DNA of 64,000 nucleotides from an uncultured Bacteroidia bacterium (GTDB lineage: Bacteria > Bacteroidota > Bacteroidia > Bacteroidales > Prolixibacteraceae): assembly GCA_903923905.1 (NCBI GenBank), contig CAIXZH010000054.1, positions 51,435 through 115,434 of the forward strand, given 5' to 3'. A program made the position numbers and the translations under genes. Positions 21,344 to 29,867 of the stretch are shown here, piece by piece. A model generated the notes under the pieces. It was not told the DNA's origin. It searched no databases and saw only the letters and a list, made by a program, of their open reading frames with translations. The stretch's first letter is position 1. Each line of letters begins with the position of its first letter.

Positions 21344-21488
21344 GGCTGATTAGTTTTTATTTCAAATGCAAGATAATCAAAAATAACCTGAAAAACTAAT
21401 AAATCCCATTAAAATTTAAGTATGTTAACCTAAATTTTAACAGGATTATACGAGTAATTAGGAATCAGTAAAAGAACGGATTATCCGA

Positions 21489-22511
21489 TCATTCCGGGAA
21501 TCTTCCCTGAATTTGTCGCTGAAGCATCCAGGCAGGGTATTCGGAAGGCAATTCACTGATCTGGTTTAACTGGAGTAATTCCTCATTACTAAGGAGCAGG
21601 TTTGTTGAATGGATATTTTCATTCAGCTGTTTCTGATTTTTTGCGCCAATGATCACACTGGTAATTCCGGGTTGTTTTAAAACCCACGCGAGTGCAACCT
21701 GGGCTGCTGTGATTTTATGTTTCTCTCCGATGGAGATCAGTATATCTATGATATCATAGGCCTTATCCTTATTCACAGGAGGGAAGTCAAACGAATCTCT
21801 GCGACTTTCCCCGGCTACTTCGTTTGTCCGGGTATATTTCCCGGATAAAAAGCCCCCCGCAAGCGGGCTCCAGGGCATAATTGAAATTCCTTCACTGATT
21901 GCCATCGGGGTGATTTCGCGCTCCAAATCCCGGCCGGCAATGGAGTAATAATTCTGGGTTGCGACAAATTTCTCATAACCCATTTTATCCGCGTAGCTAT
22001 TCGCTTTCATCATCATCCATGCGGGATGGTTACTAACTCCAATATAGCGCACTTTCCCTGACCGGACAACCTCTTCAAGACCACGCATAGTCTCCTCTAC
22101 AGGTGTTATTGGATCAACTCCGTGGATATATAACAGGTCAATGTGTGAAAGGCCAAGACGTTCGAGACTATCATTGACAGAGTCGATAATATGAAGCCTC
22201 GACAACCCAACCTGATTGGCATGAGGCCCCACACGTCCACGCACCTTGGTTGCAATGACCAATTGCTGCCGGGATAATCCCAGATCTTTGATCGCTTTCC
22301 CAAGAATAATCTCAGATAATCCTTCAGAATAAACATTGGCAGTATCAATAAAATTAATACCTGCGTCAACAGAAAGTTTGACAATTTGTGTCGCCTCATT
22401 TTGAGGAACTTCTCCTATAGGTACCCAAAAGCCCTTACCGCCAAATGTCATCGTTCCGAGGCAAAGTTCCGATACCAGTACTCCTGTTTTTCCCAATTGA
22501 TTGTATTTCAT
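21489..22511 (-). CDS. Aldo/keto reductase
   Basis: 340 residues, cytosolic (no signal). NADPH-dependent carbonyl reductase of the aldo/keto reductase family: MKYNQLGKTGVLVSELCLGTMTFGG start, catalytic tetrad FIDTANVYSEG (Asp, Tyr), ATKVRG (Lys) and LLYIHGVD (His), and the C-terminal cofactor motif SVIIGAKNQKQL. I start at the ATG that opens the family's usual N-terminus; an in-frame ATG 45 bases upstream adds 15 hydrophobic residues that do not match. Lies just downstream of the LytTR regulator on the same strand and may be co-transcribed. Substrate unknown. Confidence 0.9.
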   Translation of the reverse strand: MKYNQLGKTGVLVSELCLGTMTFGGKGFWVPIGEVPQNEATQIVKLSVDAGINFIDTANVYSEGLSEIILGKAIKDLGLSRQQLVIATKVRGRVGPHANQVGLSRLHIIDSVNDSLERLGLSHIDLLYIHGVDPITPVEETMRGLEEVVRSGKVRYIGVSNHPAWMMMKANSYADKMGYEKFVATQNYYSIAGRDLEREITPMAISEGISIMPWSPLAGGFLSGKYTRTNEVAGESRRDSFDFPPVNKDKAYDIIDILISIGEKHKITAAQVALAWVLKQPGITSVIIGAKNQKQLNENIHSTNLLLSNEELLQLNQISELPSEYPAWMLQRQIQGRFPE

Positions 22512-22559
22512 TTTTTGTGTTTTTATCTTTGAAATATAACAAAAAAAATTGAACAATGT

Positions 22560-23312
22560 TTAGTTATCCATGCGCTGTTTAAATGCATTCACCCGCTCAC
22601 GGCTGATAATAACCGGTTCCGGATAATTTCCGGATCGCATCTTCAATTTAATTCTGTTGCCAGAATAACCGATCATATCCCTGATATAATGAATGTTTAT
22701 CAGGTAATTCCTGTTTGCCCTGAAAAAATCATCAGGATTCACCAATTTTTCAAGTTGATCGAGGGAAAAATCTATGTCAAGTATTTTTGACTCGTTGGTG
22801 ATAAAAAAAGTGGAACGCTCCTGGATAAAGAACGATTCAATATCAGTTACTGAAACCGACCTGAAATGTTCCCCGGTTTTAATCAGGAAGCGGCTCTTGT
22901 AAGTGATGGGAATCTGACTGATCATCTGATTAATCTTGTCGGACAAAGGATTAGGGTAATGATCGCGGTACTTTTTAAGTGCATGTTTAAGAAGTTCAGC
23001 TTCGATGGGCTTTAAGAGATAATCGATACTGTTAACTTTAAAAGCCCTTATGGCATAGGTGTCGAATGCTGTCGTAAAAATAACCGGTGAGATAATATTT
23101 ACCGATTCGAAAATCTCAAATGCGATTCCATCACTAAGCTGGATATCCATGAAAATCAAATCAGGAGATACATTACAGGAAAGCCAGTTAACAGATTCCT
23201 CGACGCTGCCCAAAATTCGAATAATTGTGATTTCTTCACCTGTACCTAAAAGGAGGTGTTTGAGCTTATCTACAGCAGGCTTCTCATCTTCAATGATTAC
23301 TATCTTTATCAT
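22560..23312 (-). CDS. LytTR-family response regulator
   Basis: 250 residues. The N-terminal receiver domain has the acidic pocket (Glu8-Asp9), the phosphoacceptor Asp56 (DLIFMDIQLSDG) and the DYLLKPIEAE lysine. From about residue 140 comes a LytTR DNA-binding domain (SRFLIKTGEHFRSVSVTDIESFFIQ..FFRANRNYLINIHYI), which binds direct repeats upstream of its targets. Overlaps the kinase gene by 4 bases, so the two form a translationally coupled pair. Confidence 0.95.
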   Translation of the reverse strand: MIKIVIIEDEKPAVDKLKHLLLGTGEEITIIRILGSVEESVNWLSCNVSPDLIFMDIQLSDGIAFEIFESVNIISPVIFTTAFDTYAIRAFKVNSIDYLLKPIEAELLKHALKKYRDHYPNPLSDKINQMISQIPITYKSRFLIKTGEHFRSVSVTDIESFFIQERSTFFITNESKILDIDFSLDQLEKLVNPDDFFRANRNYLINIHYIRDMIGYSGNRIKLKMRSGNYPEPVIISRERVNAFKQRMDN

Positions 23313-24361
23313 AGGTTAATAATTGGGATTTTCACACAAAAATAGCTACTGCTTTGTTCTGTTTTAAGCTCTTTACCGGTTATGATCTTTACCCTTTCTG
23401 CAAGATTATTTAGTCCAATCTGAAATGATCCACTCAATTGTTGTTTAGGCTGCCGGTTATTTTCAACTGAGATATATCCGTCGGTATCTCCCGATATCTT
23501 TATTATCAACGGTTTCTCAGTTGATGCCGCATTGTGTTTAAGTGCATTTTCAACAAGCAGCTGCAGCGAAACCGGCAAGATCTGATACTTTTCAGGATGC
23601 AATATATTAATATCAAGCTGAATACGATCTTCATCCCGAAGCTGTTGCAGGTAAAAATAATCTTTTACGAAATCAAGTTCATTTGCGAGGTTTATTAGTT
23701 TGCTTTCAGACTGATCCAGAATGTACCGGTATATCGACGATAGCTTGACAATATACCGGTCCGCGAGAGTTACATCCTGATAAATAATTGAAGATAAAGT
23801 ATTGAGACTGTTAAACAAAAAGTGCGGGTTTAACTGGTTCTTTAACGTTTCATAATGATAACGCATTTTCTCTTCCGTGGTTTTTTCAATGCGTTTGATC
23901 ACCGCTATCAGTTCCATGAAGAAATAGATTACCGTTCCAGTTAGTATTCCGATAGAAGAGCCTAGAATAAATCCGCGTAATTCTTTTTCAGGTAATTGCC
24001 TGAAAAAAACGCTGAGTTCGACGCCATGGCTCATGCTCCATAAAGCGGATGTTGCTACAAACATAATTGCAGCAATAATGACTACAAACAGGTAAAAAAT
24101 GAGCAAGCTCACTACTACCCTCCGGATGAACTCTTGTACTGAATTGTAAACCAGCTTTTTAAAGATTATTGTTCCGATCCAGGCAAATAGTTCAACCTGA
24201 ATAATCATTAAAACGAAAGTCAGCATAAACTCATTATAGAAGACCTTGCCTCGGGTCATTAGTCCAAAGCCTGCCGTGTAAATCAGGCAGCCTAAAATTG
24301 CATAGAGATGAAACCGGGTCGTCAGAACACGTTTTATCTCAGGTTCATTGGATTGTCTCAT
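23309..24361 (-). CDS. LytS-type sensor histidine kinase
   Basis: 350 residues. The N-terminal half holds about four membrane helices (residues ~17-155) and no large extracellular loop. Then comes the His_kinase domain of the LytS type: LKNQLNPHFLFNSLNTLSSI with the phosphoacceptor His in NPHFLFNSLN, and an ATP-binding domain with the N box LLVENALKHNA. Typical partner of the LytTR regulator. Signal unknown. Confidence 0.93.
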   Translation of the reverse strand: MRQSNEPEIKRVLTTRFHLYAILGCLIYTAGFGLMTRGKVFYNEFMLTFVLMIIQVELFAWIGTIIFKKLVYNSVQEFIRRVVVSLLIFYLFVVIIAAIMFVATSALWSMSHGVELSVFFRQLPEKELRGFILGSSIGILTGTVIYFFMELIAVIKRIEKTTEEKMRYHYETLKNQLNPHFLFNSLNTLSSIIYQDVTLADRYIVKLSSIYRYILDQSESKLINLANELDFVKDYFYLQQLRDEDRIQLDINILHPEKYQILPVSLQLLVENALKHNAASTEKPLIIKISGDTDGYISVENNRQPKQQLSGSFQIGLNNLAERVKIITGKELKTEQSSSYFCVKIPIINL

Positions 24362-24465
24362 TTTGGATATTTATTTAGTATAAACATCCCTCTACAGGTG
24401 ACCCGCACTTTTGAATCTGCTGAAAGGGATGTTTAATTTCGTTATTACATTTTAATTAAGTGAAA

Positions 24466-25311
24466 TTACTCTAATTTTTTAACTTTCATGAATCTGGTCG
24501 TGTAGACATATTGTGACGCAGGTTGATCTGACCACCTGATTTCCATCATCACATTTTCGAGTAATTCGACATATTCAAATCGCTTTTCTTTGAGCGATAA
24601 GTAAACAGTTCCCCAATAATGGCTGGTCCCTTTGAGGCTGAAATCTTTTTCCCCCATTTTCAGATTAACAGACAGCGGATTATCCATGGCCCGGAAATCT
24701 ACCAGGGCACATAGTTCATTATTCATCAGCGACACTCCTTTCCAGATTAACTGGATGTTATTGTTTGTGAACGTACCCAACCCCGCCAGTGGGACCTCTC
24801 CATTCATTTTTTTAACTTCGTATAGCTTATTTAGTTTTAAGGAATCCAGGTGGCCCCAGGCAAAGGCTTCGATTCCTGCCATATCCCAAACCAGATTCTT
24901 CACCTGGACAGCTTCGTAGGGAAAATCTTTGAAGAAATAGGGTTGAAGGATTTTATCGGAAGGTTCGTAGGAGAAGTTTTCCATATATTTTTGCGCTTCC
25001 CCTGCGTCAAAAGGATTGTTTAACTGGTTCGATTTGGCAACGCTGACATTATTCCACATCTCTTTATTGTCGGGAAGGTTTGTTGTGAATGTACCGGATA
25101 CCCGGATTTTATCGACAAAGGTTCCCTGTAAGGTGTGATTGAAATAGTCAGTGGTAACTGAATAACGCTGTGGTTTCGCGGGAAGCGGAAGGTTCGCCGG
25201 GATCATTTTGAATACCAGGTCTTTACCTGTGAATGACTGCCCCTTAGTGCCGCCAATAGTCAGTAAAATGATTGCAAGCAGGGCAAATGTTTTAAGGCTC
25301 TTTGTTTTCAT
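24466..25311 (-). CDS. Secreted protein of unknown function
   Basis: 281 residues with a signal peptide (MKTKSLKTFALLAIILLTIGGTKGQ). No family recognised. The mature part is beta-rich with aromatic and Asn-rich stretches; YFNHTLQGTFVDKIRVSGTFTTNL and MNGEVPLAGLGTFTNNNIQLIWKGVSLMNNELCALVDFRA look like lipocalin-like or beta-barrel strands, but this is only an impression. It lies 104 bases upstream of the LytS gene on the same strand, so it may be part of that unit or its target. A TATTTTTG -7-like element is at 25355-25362. Confidence 0.7.
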   Translation of the reverse strand: MKTKSLKTFALLAIILLTIGGTKGQSFTGKDLVFKMIPANLPLPAKPQRYSVTTDYFNHTLQGTFVDKIRVSGTFTTNLPDNKEMWNNVSVAKSNQLNNPFDAGEAQKYMENFSYEPSDKILQPYFFKDFPYEAVQVKNLVWDMAGIEAFAWGHLDSLKLNKLYEVKKMNGEVPLAGLGTFTNNNIQLIWKGVSLMNNELCALVDFRAMDNPLSVNLKMGEKDFSLKGTSHYWGTVYLSLKEKRFEYVELLENVMMEIRWSDQPASQYVYTTRFMKVKKLE

Positions 25312-25624
25312 GATGGTTTTTTTGAATTGTTTTTAAAGAATTTAAATTTCAATTCAAAAATAGCCGGGAGGGGAGAAGATAACTAATTAATGGTGCTGAG
25401 CCGCATCAGGAAGTTGCTGAACGGGAACCGGAGTTTGCTGAACCGGAGTACAATTTGGTTTGCAGAAAGGACCATGACGAAACAGGATGAAACCCTCATG
25501 AACCTACAACCACAAAAGGCAATGTATAAATCAATGAGGGTTCCACACGGATCAAGAATCTAGATATTAGTAAGTTAATTTAAATTTATACGAGTGATAG
25601 AAATTGAATCAGCAATCTGGAATA
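25312..25624. other. 313-base spacer, no gene seen
   Basis: Between the secreted protein and the helicase, both on the minus strand. It contains a TATTTTTG -7-like element for the secreted protein (25355-25362) and a short pair of direct units (GAACCGGAG and GAACGGGAACCGGAG, about 25420-25450). Nothing else recognisable; the helicase stop is at 25625. Confidence 0.4.
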
Positions 25625-26947
25625 TTAATTTGAAATGGCTATTCGGACCTTTTTGTTCTTAATCTTCTCATCTTTGATCAAGGCCAGAGTTTGTCGTGCC
25701 TTTACCCTGTTAATTGCCACAAATGAGGCGTTGTCCAGAATCGATATCAGGCCGATGTCATCCTTCTCCAGGTTGCCTTTCTGAATCAGAAAACCCACGA
25801 TATCAGTTTTGCTGATTTTATCTTTTTTACCTGCACCAATATACAAAGTAATCCATAACGGTGGATCAGGAAGTTTAATCAAATCAGGAAGCTCGACGAA
25901 TTCAGGAGTCTGTGTGAGGAATTGGGGTACTTTTTCTTTATCTGCCAAAACCAGCCAGGCTGTACCTGCCGCGTTCATCCTGGCTGTCCTCCCATTCCTG
26001 TGAATAAACACCTCTTCCGAATTTGCCCCCTGATAATGAATGATATTCTTAATTTCAGGTATATCCAATCCTCTTGAAGCTAAATCAGTCGTGACCAGAA
26101 TCTGGTGGCTGCCATTTCTGAATTTGAGTAATGCCCTTTCCCGCTCATCCTGTTCCAGACCACCGTGGAAGGTATCGTGTGCAACCCCTTCGGCCGACAG
26201 TAATTCATCAATCCGGTCTACCGCTTCCCGATGGTTACAGAAAACCAGCGTAGGTTCGTTTCCAAGGGTACAAACCAGACGGATCAGAATATCGAATTTA
26301 TCCTTCTCTTCTGCACGCACAGCTTTCAGTAAAATATTGGGACGATTCTCTTCAGAGAGAAAATTAAGCGTTACCGGATCCTTTATGCCTGAATAATCGG
26401 GTATTTCAATAGCCTGAGTCGCAGATGTGAGTATCCGCTTCTTTATTTGAGGAAGTCGCGAAATAATAAAACTCATATCATCACTGAATCCCATTTCCAG
26501 TGATTTGTCAAATTCGTCCAGGACAAGTAAATGGACATTGTCAGGATTGAAACTTTCACGCCTGATGTGGGCCGCAATCCTCCCTGGCGTACCTATTAAA
26601 ACAACTGGCGGTTCAGAGAAATTATTGCGCTCTGTTTTAAACGGATGACCTCCGTAACAACAGTTTACCTTAAATCCACTTCCCATTGAGCGGAAAACCT
26701 GCTCAATCTGCAAGGCTAGTTCACGTGAAGGGACGAGAATAAGTGCCTGGATAGTTCCCGCTTTTTCATTTAGGCGATGAAGTAACGGAAGGAGAAATGC
26801 TACTGTTTTCCCGGAACCCGTCGGAGCAAGAAGTACAATGTTATCTGCTATCAAATCATTGCTGATCATTGCTTCCTGAATCTCGTTTAACGATTCAAAT
26901 TTCAGGTTTTCAATACTTTTGGTTGTAATTTCCTCTTTTCGTTTCAT
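25625..26947 (-). CDS. dbpA: DbpA-type DEAD-box RNA helicase
   Basis: 440-residue ATP-dependent RNA helicase. Domain 1: Q-motif region NLKFESLNEIQEAM, motif I APTGSGKT, motif II DEFD in place of DEAD, and motif III SATQ in place of SAT. Domain 2: TTDLASRGLDIPEIKNIIHY and HRNGRTARM. The C-terminal ~75 residues (DIVGFLIQKGNLEKDDIGLISILDNASFVAI) match the DbpA RNA-binding domain that targets 23S rRNA hairpin 92. Role: large ribosomal subunit assembly. A TATCTTTG -7 element sits only 4 bases upstream of the start, so the transcript may be leaderless. The DEFD change makes the ATPase centre slightly atypical. Confidence 0.88.
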   Translation of the reverse strand: MKRKEEITTKSIENLKFESLNEIQEAMISNDLIADNIVLLAPTGSGKTVAFLLPLLHRLNEKAGTIQALILVPSRELALQIEQVFRSMGSGFKVNCCYGGHPFKTERNNFSEPPVVLIGTPGRIAAHIRRESFNPDNVHLLVLDEFDKSLEMGFSDDMSFIISRLPQIKKRILTSATQAIEIPDYSGIKDPVTLNFLSEENRPNILLKAVRAEEKDKFDILIRLVCTLGNEPTLVFCNHREAVDRIDELLSAEGVAHDTFHGGLEQDERERALLKFRNGSHQILVTTDLASRGLDIPEIKNIIHYQGANSEEVFIHRNGRTARMNAAGTAWLVLADKEKVPQFLTQTPEFVELPDLIKLPDPPLWITLYIGAGKKDKISKTDIVGFLIQKGNLEKDDIGLISILDNASFVAINRVKARQTLALIKDEKIKNKKVRIAISN

Positions 26948-26951
26948 GGCG

Positions 26952-26959
26952 CAAAGATA
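26952..26959 (-). promoter_or_regulatory. -7 promoter element abutting the helicase start
   Basis: TATCTTTG on the minus strand matches TAnnTTTG exactly. With Bacteroidota spacing, transcription would begin at or within a few bases of the ATG at 26947, predicting a leaderless mRNA. Confidence 0.5.
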
Positions 26960-27056
26960 ATCTATATTGGAAGACCAGAAAGGAGAAATTGAATACCCGG
27001 TATGAGCGATAATTCATATACTATTTTGTTCTGAAGAACATTGCCATCAATTTAGA

Positions 27057-28403
27057 TTAAAACTGCAGATAAAATGCAGTGCCTACATTCTCTTTAGACT
27101 GAACGGTTATACTTCCTTTATGAACCCGCATTATTTGTTTACACAGGCTTAAACCAATTCCACTGCCGTTTTTCTTTGTACTGAAAAAAGGAACAAATAT
27201 TTTATCCAATATCTCTTCAGGTATACCAGGTCCATTATCAGCCAGTTTAATAACTAACCTCTTCTCGTGGTCAGTATATGCAGATAAAACTATTTTGGGA
27301 TCAGGTCTGTTTTTTACTGCTTCAATAGCATTCAGAATGAGGTTAATTAGCACCTGTTCAATTAAATCCACATCCAATTCATGGCTGAGAAGGGGTTCTT
27401 TTAAGATAATTGAAGTCTTAATATTTTTTTGCGTAAAGGTGGGCTTCATTAACCGGTGGAGGTTTTCAAACAATTCACTGATGAAAACTTTCGAAAGATT
27501 TGTCTTGGTTATTTTATTCAGATTTCTGTAGGTTTCTGTAAATTTCAGCAGCCCTTCAGACCTTTTTTTGATCGTTTCAATACCAAGATTAAGATCTTCA
27601 GCAATACCTGAAGGATCATCATGTGTTTCACGGACGAATTGTTTAAGCCTGTTTTGCATAGTGCTTGCCAGGGATGTAATTGGCGCTACTGAATTCATAA
27701 TCTCATGTGTCATAACACTTAATAACTCCTTCCACGCTTTTGATTCAGTTTCTTCCAGTGCTTCATTGACATTTTGAAAAGCAATAAGTTTGAATTGAAT
27801 ATTCTCCGTTTGAAAGGCTGTTGCAGAAATTACGACCTTAAGACTCTTTTTTTCCTGATGAATAGTGCTGATAATTCTCTCTCCTGGGGCAAGTCCCGCA
27901 ACCTGATCATAGAGCCCCTGGTCTCTTTTGGCCAGAGAATGTATTGTTTTTAAATAGGGGACTTCCAGTATTTTTTTTAGTGATTCATTCATCCAAATAA
28001 TATCACCGCTTGAAAGCTCATAGGAGAGGATTCCGGTATCGACAAGTTCCAGTACTTTTTGGAGGTATTGGTACTGTGTCTCTTTCTCCTTGGTAACATC
28101 CTTAAAAGTGGAATTAATCTCATTGAAGCCGTCACGTAAGGTGCGTATATCTTCAGGCCCCTGATTGGCATTAAAATGTCTTGAAAAATCACGGTAATGG
28201 ATAGCTTCAACAAACTGCTCCACTTCATCCTGCATCTTCCTGTACAAGCGATACAACGCTGCTACCTGATAATAAATTACGGGCAAAAGAACCATCCCAG
28301 GGTAATATTGCTTTTGTAAAACAGCGAAGGCAAAAGCCAGAAGGGTAATAAACAGGAAAATTACCCGCCACAATAGGCCATAATCGGGTTTCTTAATTTT
28401 CAT
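27057..28403 (-). CDS. PAS-containing histidine kinase (NtrB-like)
   Basis: 448 residues. Two membrane helices at the N-terminus (WRVIFLFITLLAFAFAVL and YYPGMVLLPVIYYQVAALY), a cytoplasmic PAS-like region (residues ~115-215, LQKVLELVDTGILSYELSSGDIIWMNESLKKIL), the HisKA phosphoacceptor His233 (MTHEIMNSVAPITSL) and the HATPase (NLILNAIEA, DNGPGIP, GSGIGLSLCKQIM). Partner of the NtrC-type regulator upstream: their genes overlap by 11 bases. Last gene of the efflux locus. Confidence 0.92.
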   Translation of the reverse strand: MKIKKPDYGLLWRVIFLFITLLAFAFAVLQKQYYPGMVLLPVIYYQVAALYRLYRKMQDEVEQFVEAIHYRDFSRHFNANQGPEDIRTLRDGFNEINSTFKDVTKEKETQYQYLQKVLELVDTGILSYELSSGDIIWMNESLKKILEVPYLKTIHSLAKRDQGLYDQVAGLAPGERIISTIHQEKKSLKVVISATAFQTENIQFKLIAFQNVNEALEETESKAWKELLSVMTHEIMNSVAPITSLASTMQNRLKQFVRETHDDPSGIAEDLNLGIETIKKRSEGLLKFTETYRNLNKITKTNLSKVFISELFENLHRLMKPTFTQKNIKTSIILKEPLLSHELDVDLIEQVLINLILNAIEAVKNRPDPKIVLSAYTDHEKRLVIKLADNGPGIPEEILDKIFVPFFSTKKNGSGIGLSLCKQIMRVHKGSITVQSKENVGTAFYLQF

Positions 28404-29259
28404 ATTTATTGAGTCTCCTGTATAATGCTGTGCGGGTTAGCCCCAGCTCTTTTGCTGCTTTTGTAATATTCCCGGAGTTTTTGTCGATCACTTTGAGTAT
28501 TGTCGATTTTTCAACAGCACTTAATTTTGTTTCACGAATTTCTTCTATGCCATCCTGGTTGGGAGATTCAATAGGGGAAAATATTAAATCTTCAGGCTCA
28601 ATAATATGACCCTCAGCCATAATAATCACTCTCTCAATAATATATTGCAACTCCCTCACATTCCCCGGGAAATGATATCGTTTTAACTTCTGGATCGCCG
28701 CAGCAGAGAAACTAATATTGGTTTTAAAATATTTTTCAGTGTAGATGTTCACAAAGTACTCTGTCAATAACACAATGTCATCCTTCCTTTTACGCAAAGG
28801 AGGAACAATAATCTCTACCGTATTGATCCTGTAAATTAAATCTTTTCTGAAAAGGCTTTCATTGGCTAACTCACTTAGAGGCAGATTAGTCGCGCAAATC
28901 AATCGGATATCAACCGGGATCAGTTCATTTGAACCAAGACGGGTTATCTGCCTGTTCTGTAATACGGTTAATAATTTGGATTGCTGTTGCAGGGAGATAT
29001 TCCCTATTTCATCTAAAAACAGCGTACCTCTGTTGGCCGCCTCAAACCTCCCTGTCCGATCCTCTTTGGCATCGGTATAAGCCCCCTTTTTATGGCCAAA
29101 TAGTTCACTCTCAAACAGGGTTTCGGTCAGTGCACCCACATCGACTCTGACAAAAGGTTGTTTGTTGCGCAAGGATCTTTCATGGATAGCCTTGGCAACC
29201 AGATCTTTTCCGGTTCCGTTTTCCCCGAGGATTAATATATTGGCATCAGTTGGGGCGAT
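28393..29259 (-). CDS. NtrC-family response regulator, C-terminal part (frameshifted)
   Basis: This frame continues the receiver half at 29232-29753 after a one-base shift at 29259-29264. It encodes the AAA+ domain: P-loop GENGTGKDLVAKA, GHKKGAYTDAKEDRTGRFEA (the GAFTGA loop as GAYTDA), Walker B TLFLDEIGN and arginine-finger region. The C-terminus is a Fis-type helix-turn-helix (STILKVIDKNSGNITKAAKELGLTRTALYRRLNKY). Such AAA+ regulators activate transcription at sigma-54 promoters. It has no good start of its own; the first ATG in frame (29172) would remove the P-loop. With the shift repaired the whole protein would be 453 residues. Confidence 0.85.
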   Translation of the reverse strand: MAPTDANILILGENGTGKDLVAKAIHERSLRNKQPFVRVDVGALTETLFESELFGHKKGAYTDAKEDRTGRFEAANRGTLFLDEIGNISLQQQSKLLTVLQNRQITRLGSNELIPVDIRLICATNLPLSELANESLFRKDLIYRINTVEIIVPPLRKRKDDIVLLTEYFVNIYTEKYFKTNISFSAAAIQKLKRYHFPGNVRELQYIIERVIIMAEGHIIEPEDLIFSPIESPNQDGIEEIRETKLSAVEKSTILKVIDKNSGNITKAAKELGLTRTALYRRLNKYEN

Positions 29260-29753
29260 TTTTTGATCTTTGCAAAAACATCAAGCATTACTTCGCTCTG
29301 CCCCAATATTCTCGTATTAGACTTCTCATTTTGGAACTCATGAGAAACCCTGGAACTCTTACGGGATTTTTCCTTTATAGTTTCTGCAATGGTTGCCAAT
29401 AATTTTTCATTATGCCAGGGCTTAACCACAAAATCCGATGCCCCCACCTTTAAAGATTTAACCGCCAAATCTATATCGCCATAAGCAGTAATCATAATAA
29501 CAGATATTTCAGGCTTTAATTCTTTTATATGCTTAAGCCAATATAAACCTTCATTTCCTGTGTTCACAGAAGCCTTAAAATTCATGTCCAGCAAGACCAG
29601 ATCAAATGGCCGGGAGGTAACCAGTGAAGTGATATTAATTGGATTTTTTTCTGTAACAACTTCCTGTACCTCCGTTTTTAAGAGTAACCTTATGGCAGTC
29701 AGCACATCAATATCGTCATCAATTACGAGGATACTAGCTTTCAATAAACTCAT
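29232..29753 (-). CDS. NtrC-family response regulator, receiver part (frameshifted)
   Basis: 173 residues as read. The receiver domain has the acidic pocket IDDDID (Asp12-14), phosphoacceptor Asp56 (DLVLLDMNFK) and VVKPW lysine. The reading then ends shortly after KSNTRILGQSEVMLDVFAKIKK because of the shift at 29259-29264: an A6 run (minus strand) would have to be A7 for IKK to continue into IAPTDANILILGENGTGKD. Together with 28393-29259 this is an otherwise intact regulator. A TAACTTTG -7 element lies at 29786-29793. Confidence 0.85.
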   Translation of the reverse strand: MSLLKASILVIDDDIDVLTAIRLLLKTEVQEVVTEKNPINITSLVTSRPFDLVLLDMNFKASVNTGNEGLYWLKHIKELKPEISVIMITAYGDIDLAVKSLKVGASDFVVKPWHNEKLLATIAETIKEKSRKSSRVSHEFQNEKSNTRILGQSEVMLDVFAKIKKSPQLMPIY

Positions 29754-29785
29754 GATTTAGCGTATATTTTATAATAGTCATTGAT

Positions 29786-29793
29786 CAAAGTTA
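29786..29793 (-). promoter_or_regulatory. Candidate -7 element for the regulator/kinase pair
   Basis: TAACTTTG (minus strand) fits TAnnTTTG, 33 bases upstream of the regulator's ATG and in the 114-base gap after tolC. No convincing -33 element is at the usual distance, so support is partial. Confidence 0.35.
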
Positions 29794-29867
29794 AACTAAT
29801 TTCACTCTTTCGGGATTCACGCAACAAGATAATAAAACTTTACCTTACATATCCGAAACACTTCAAT

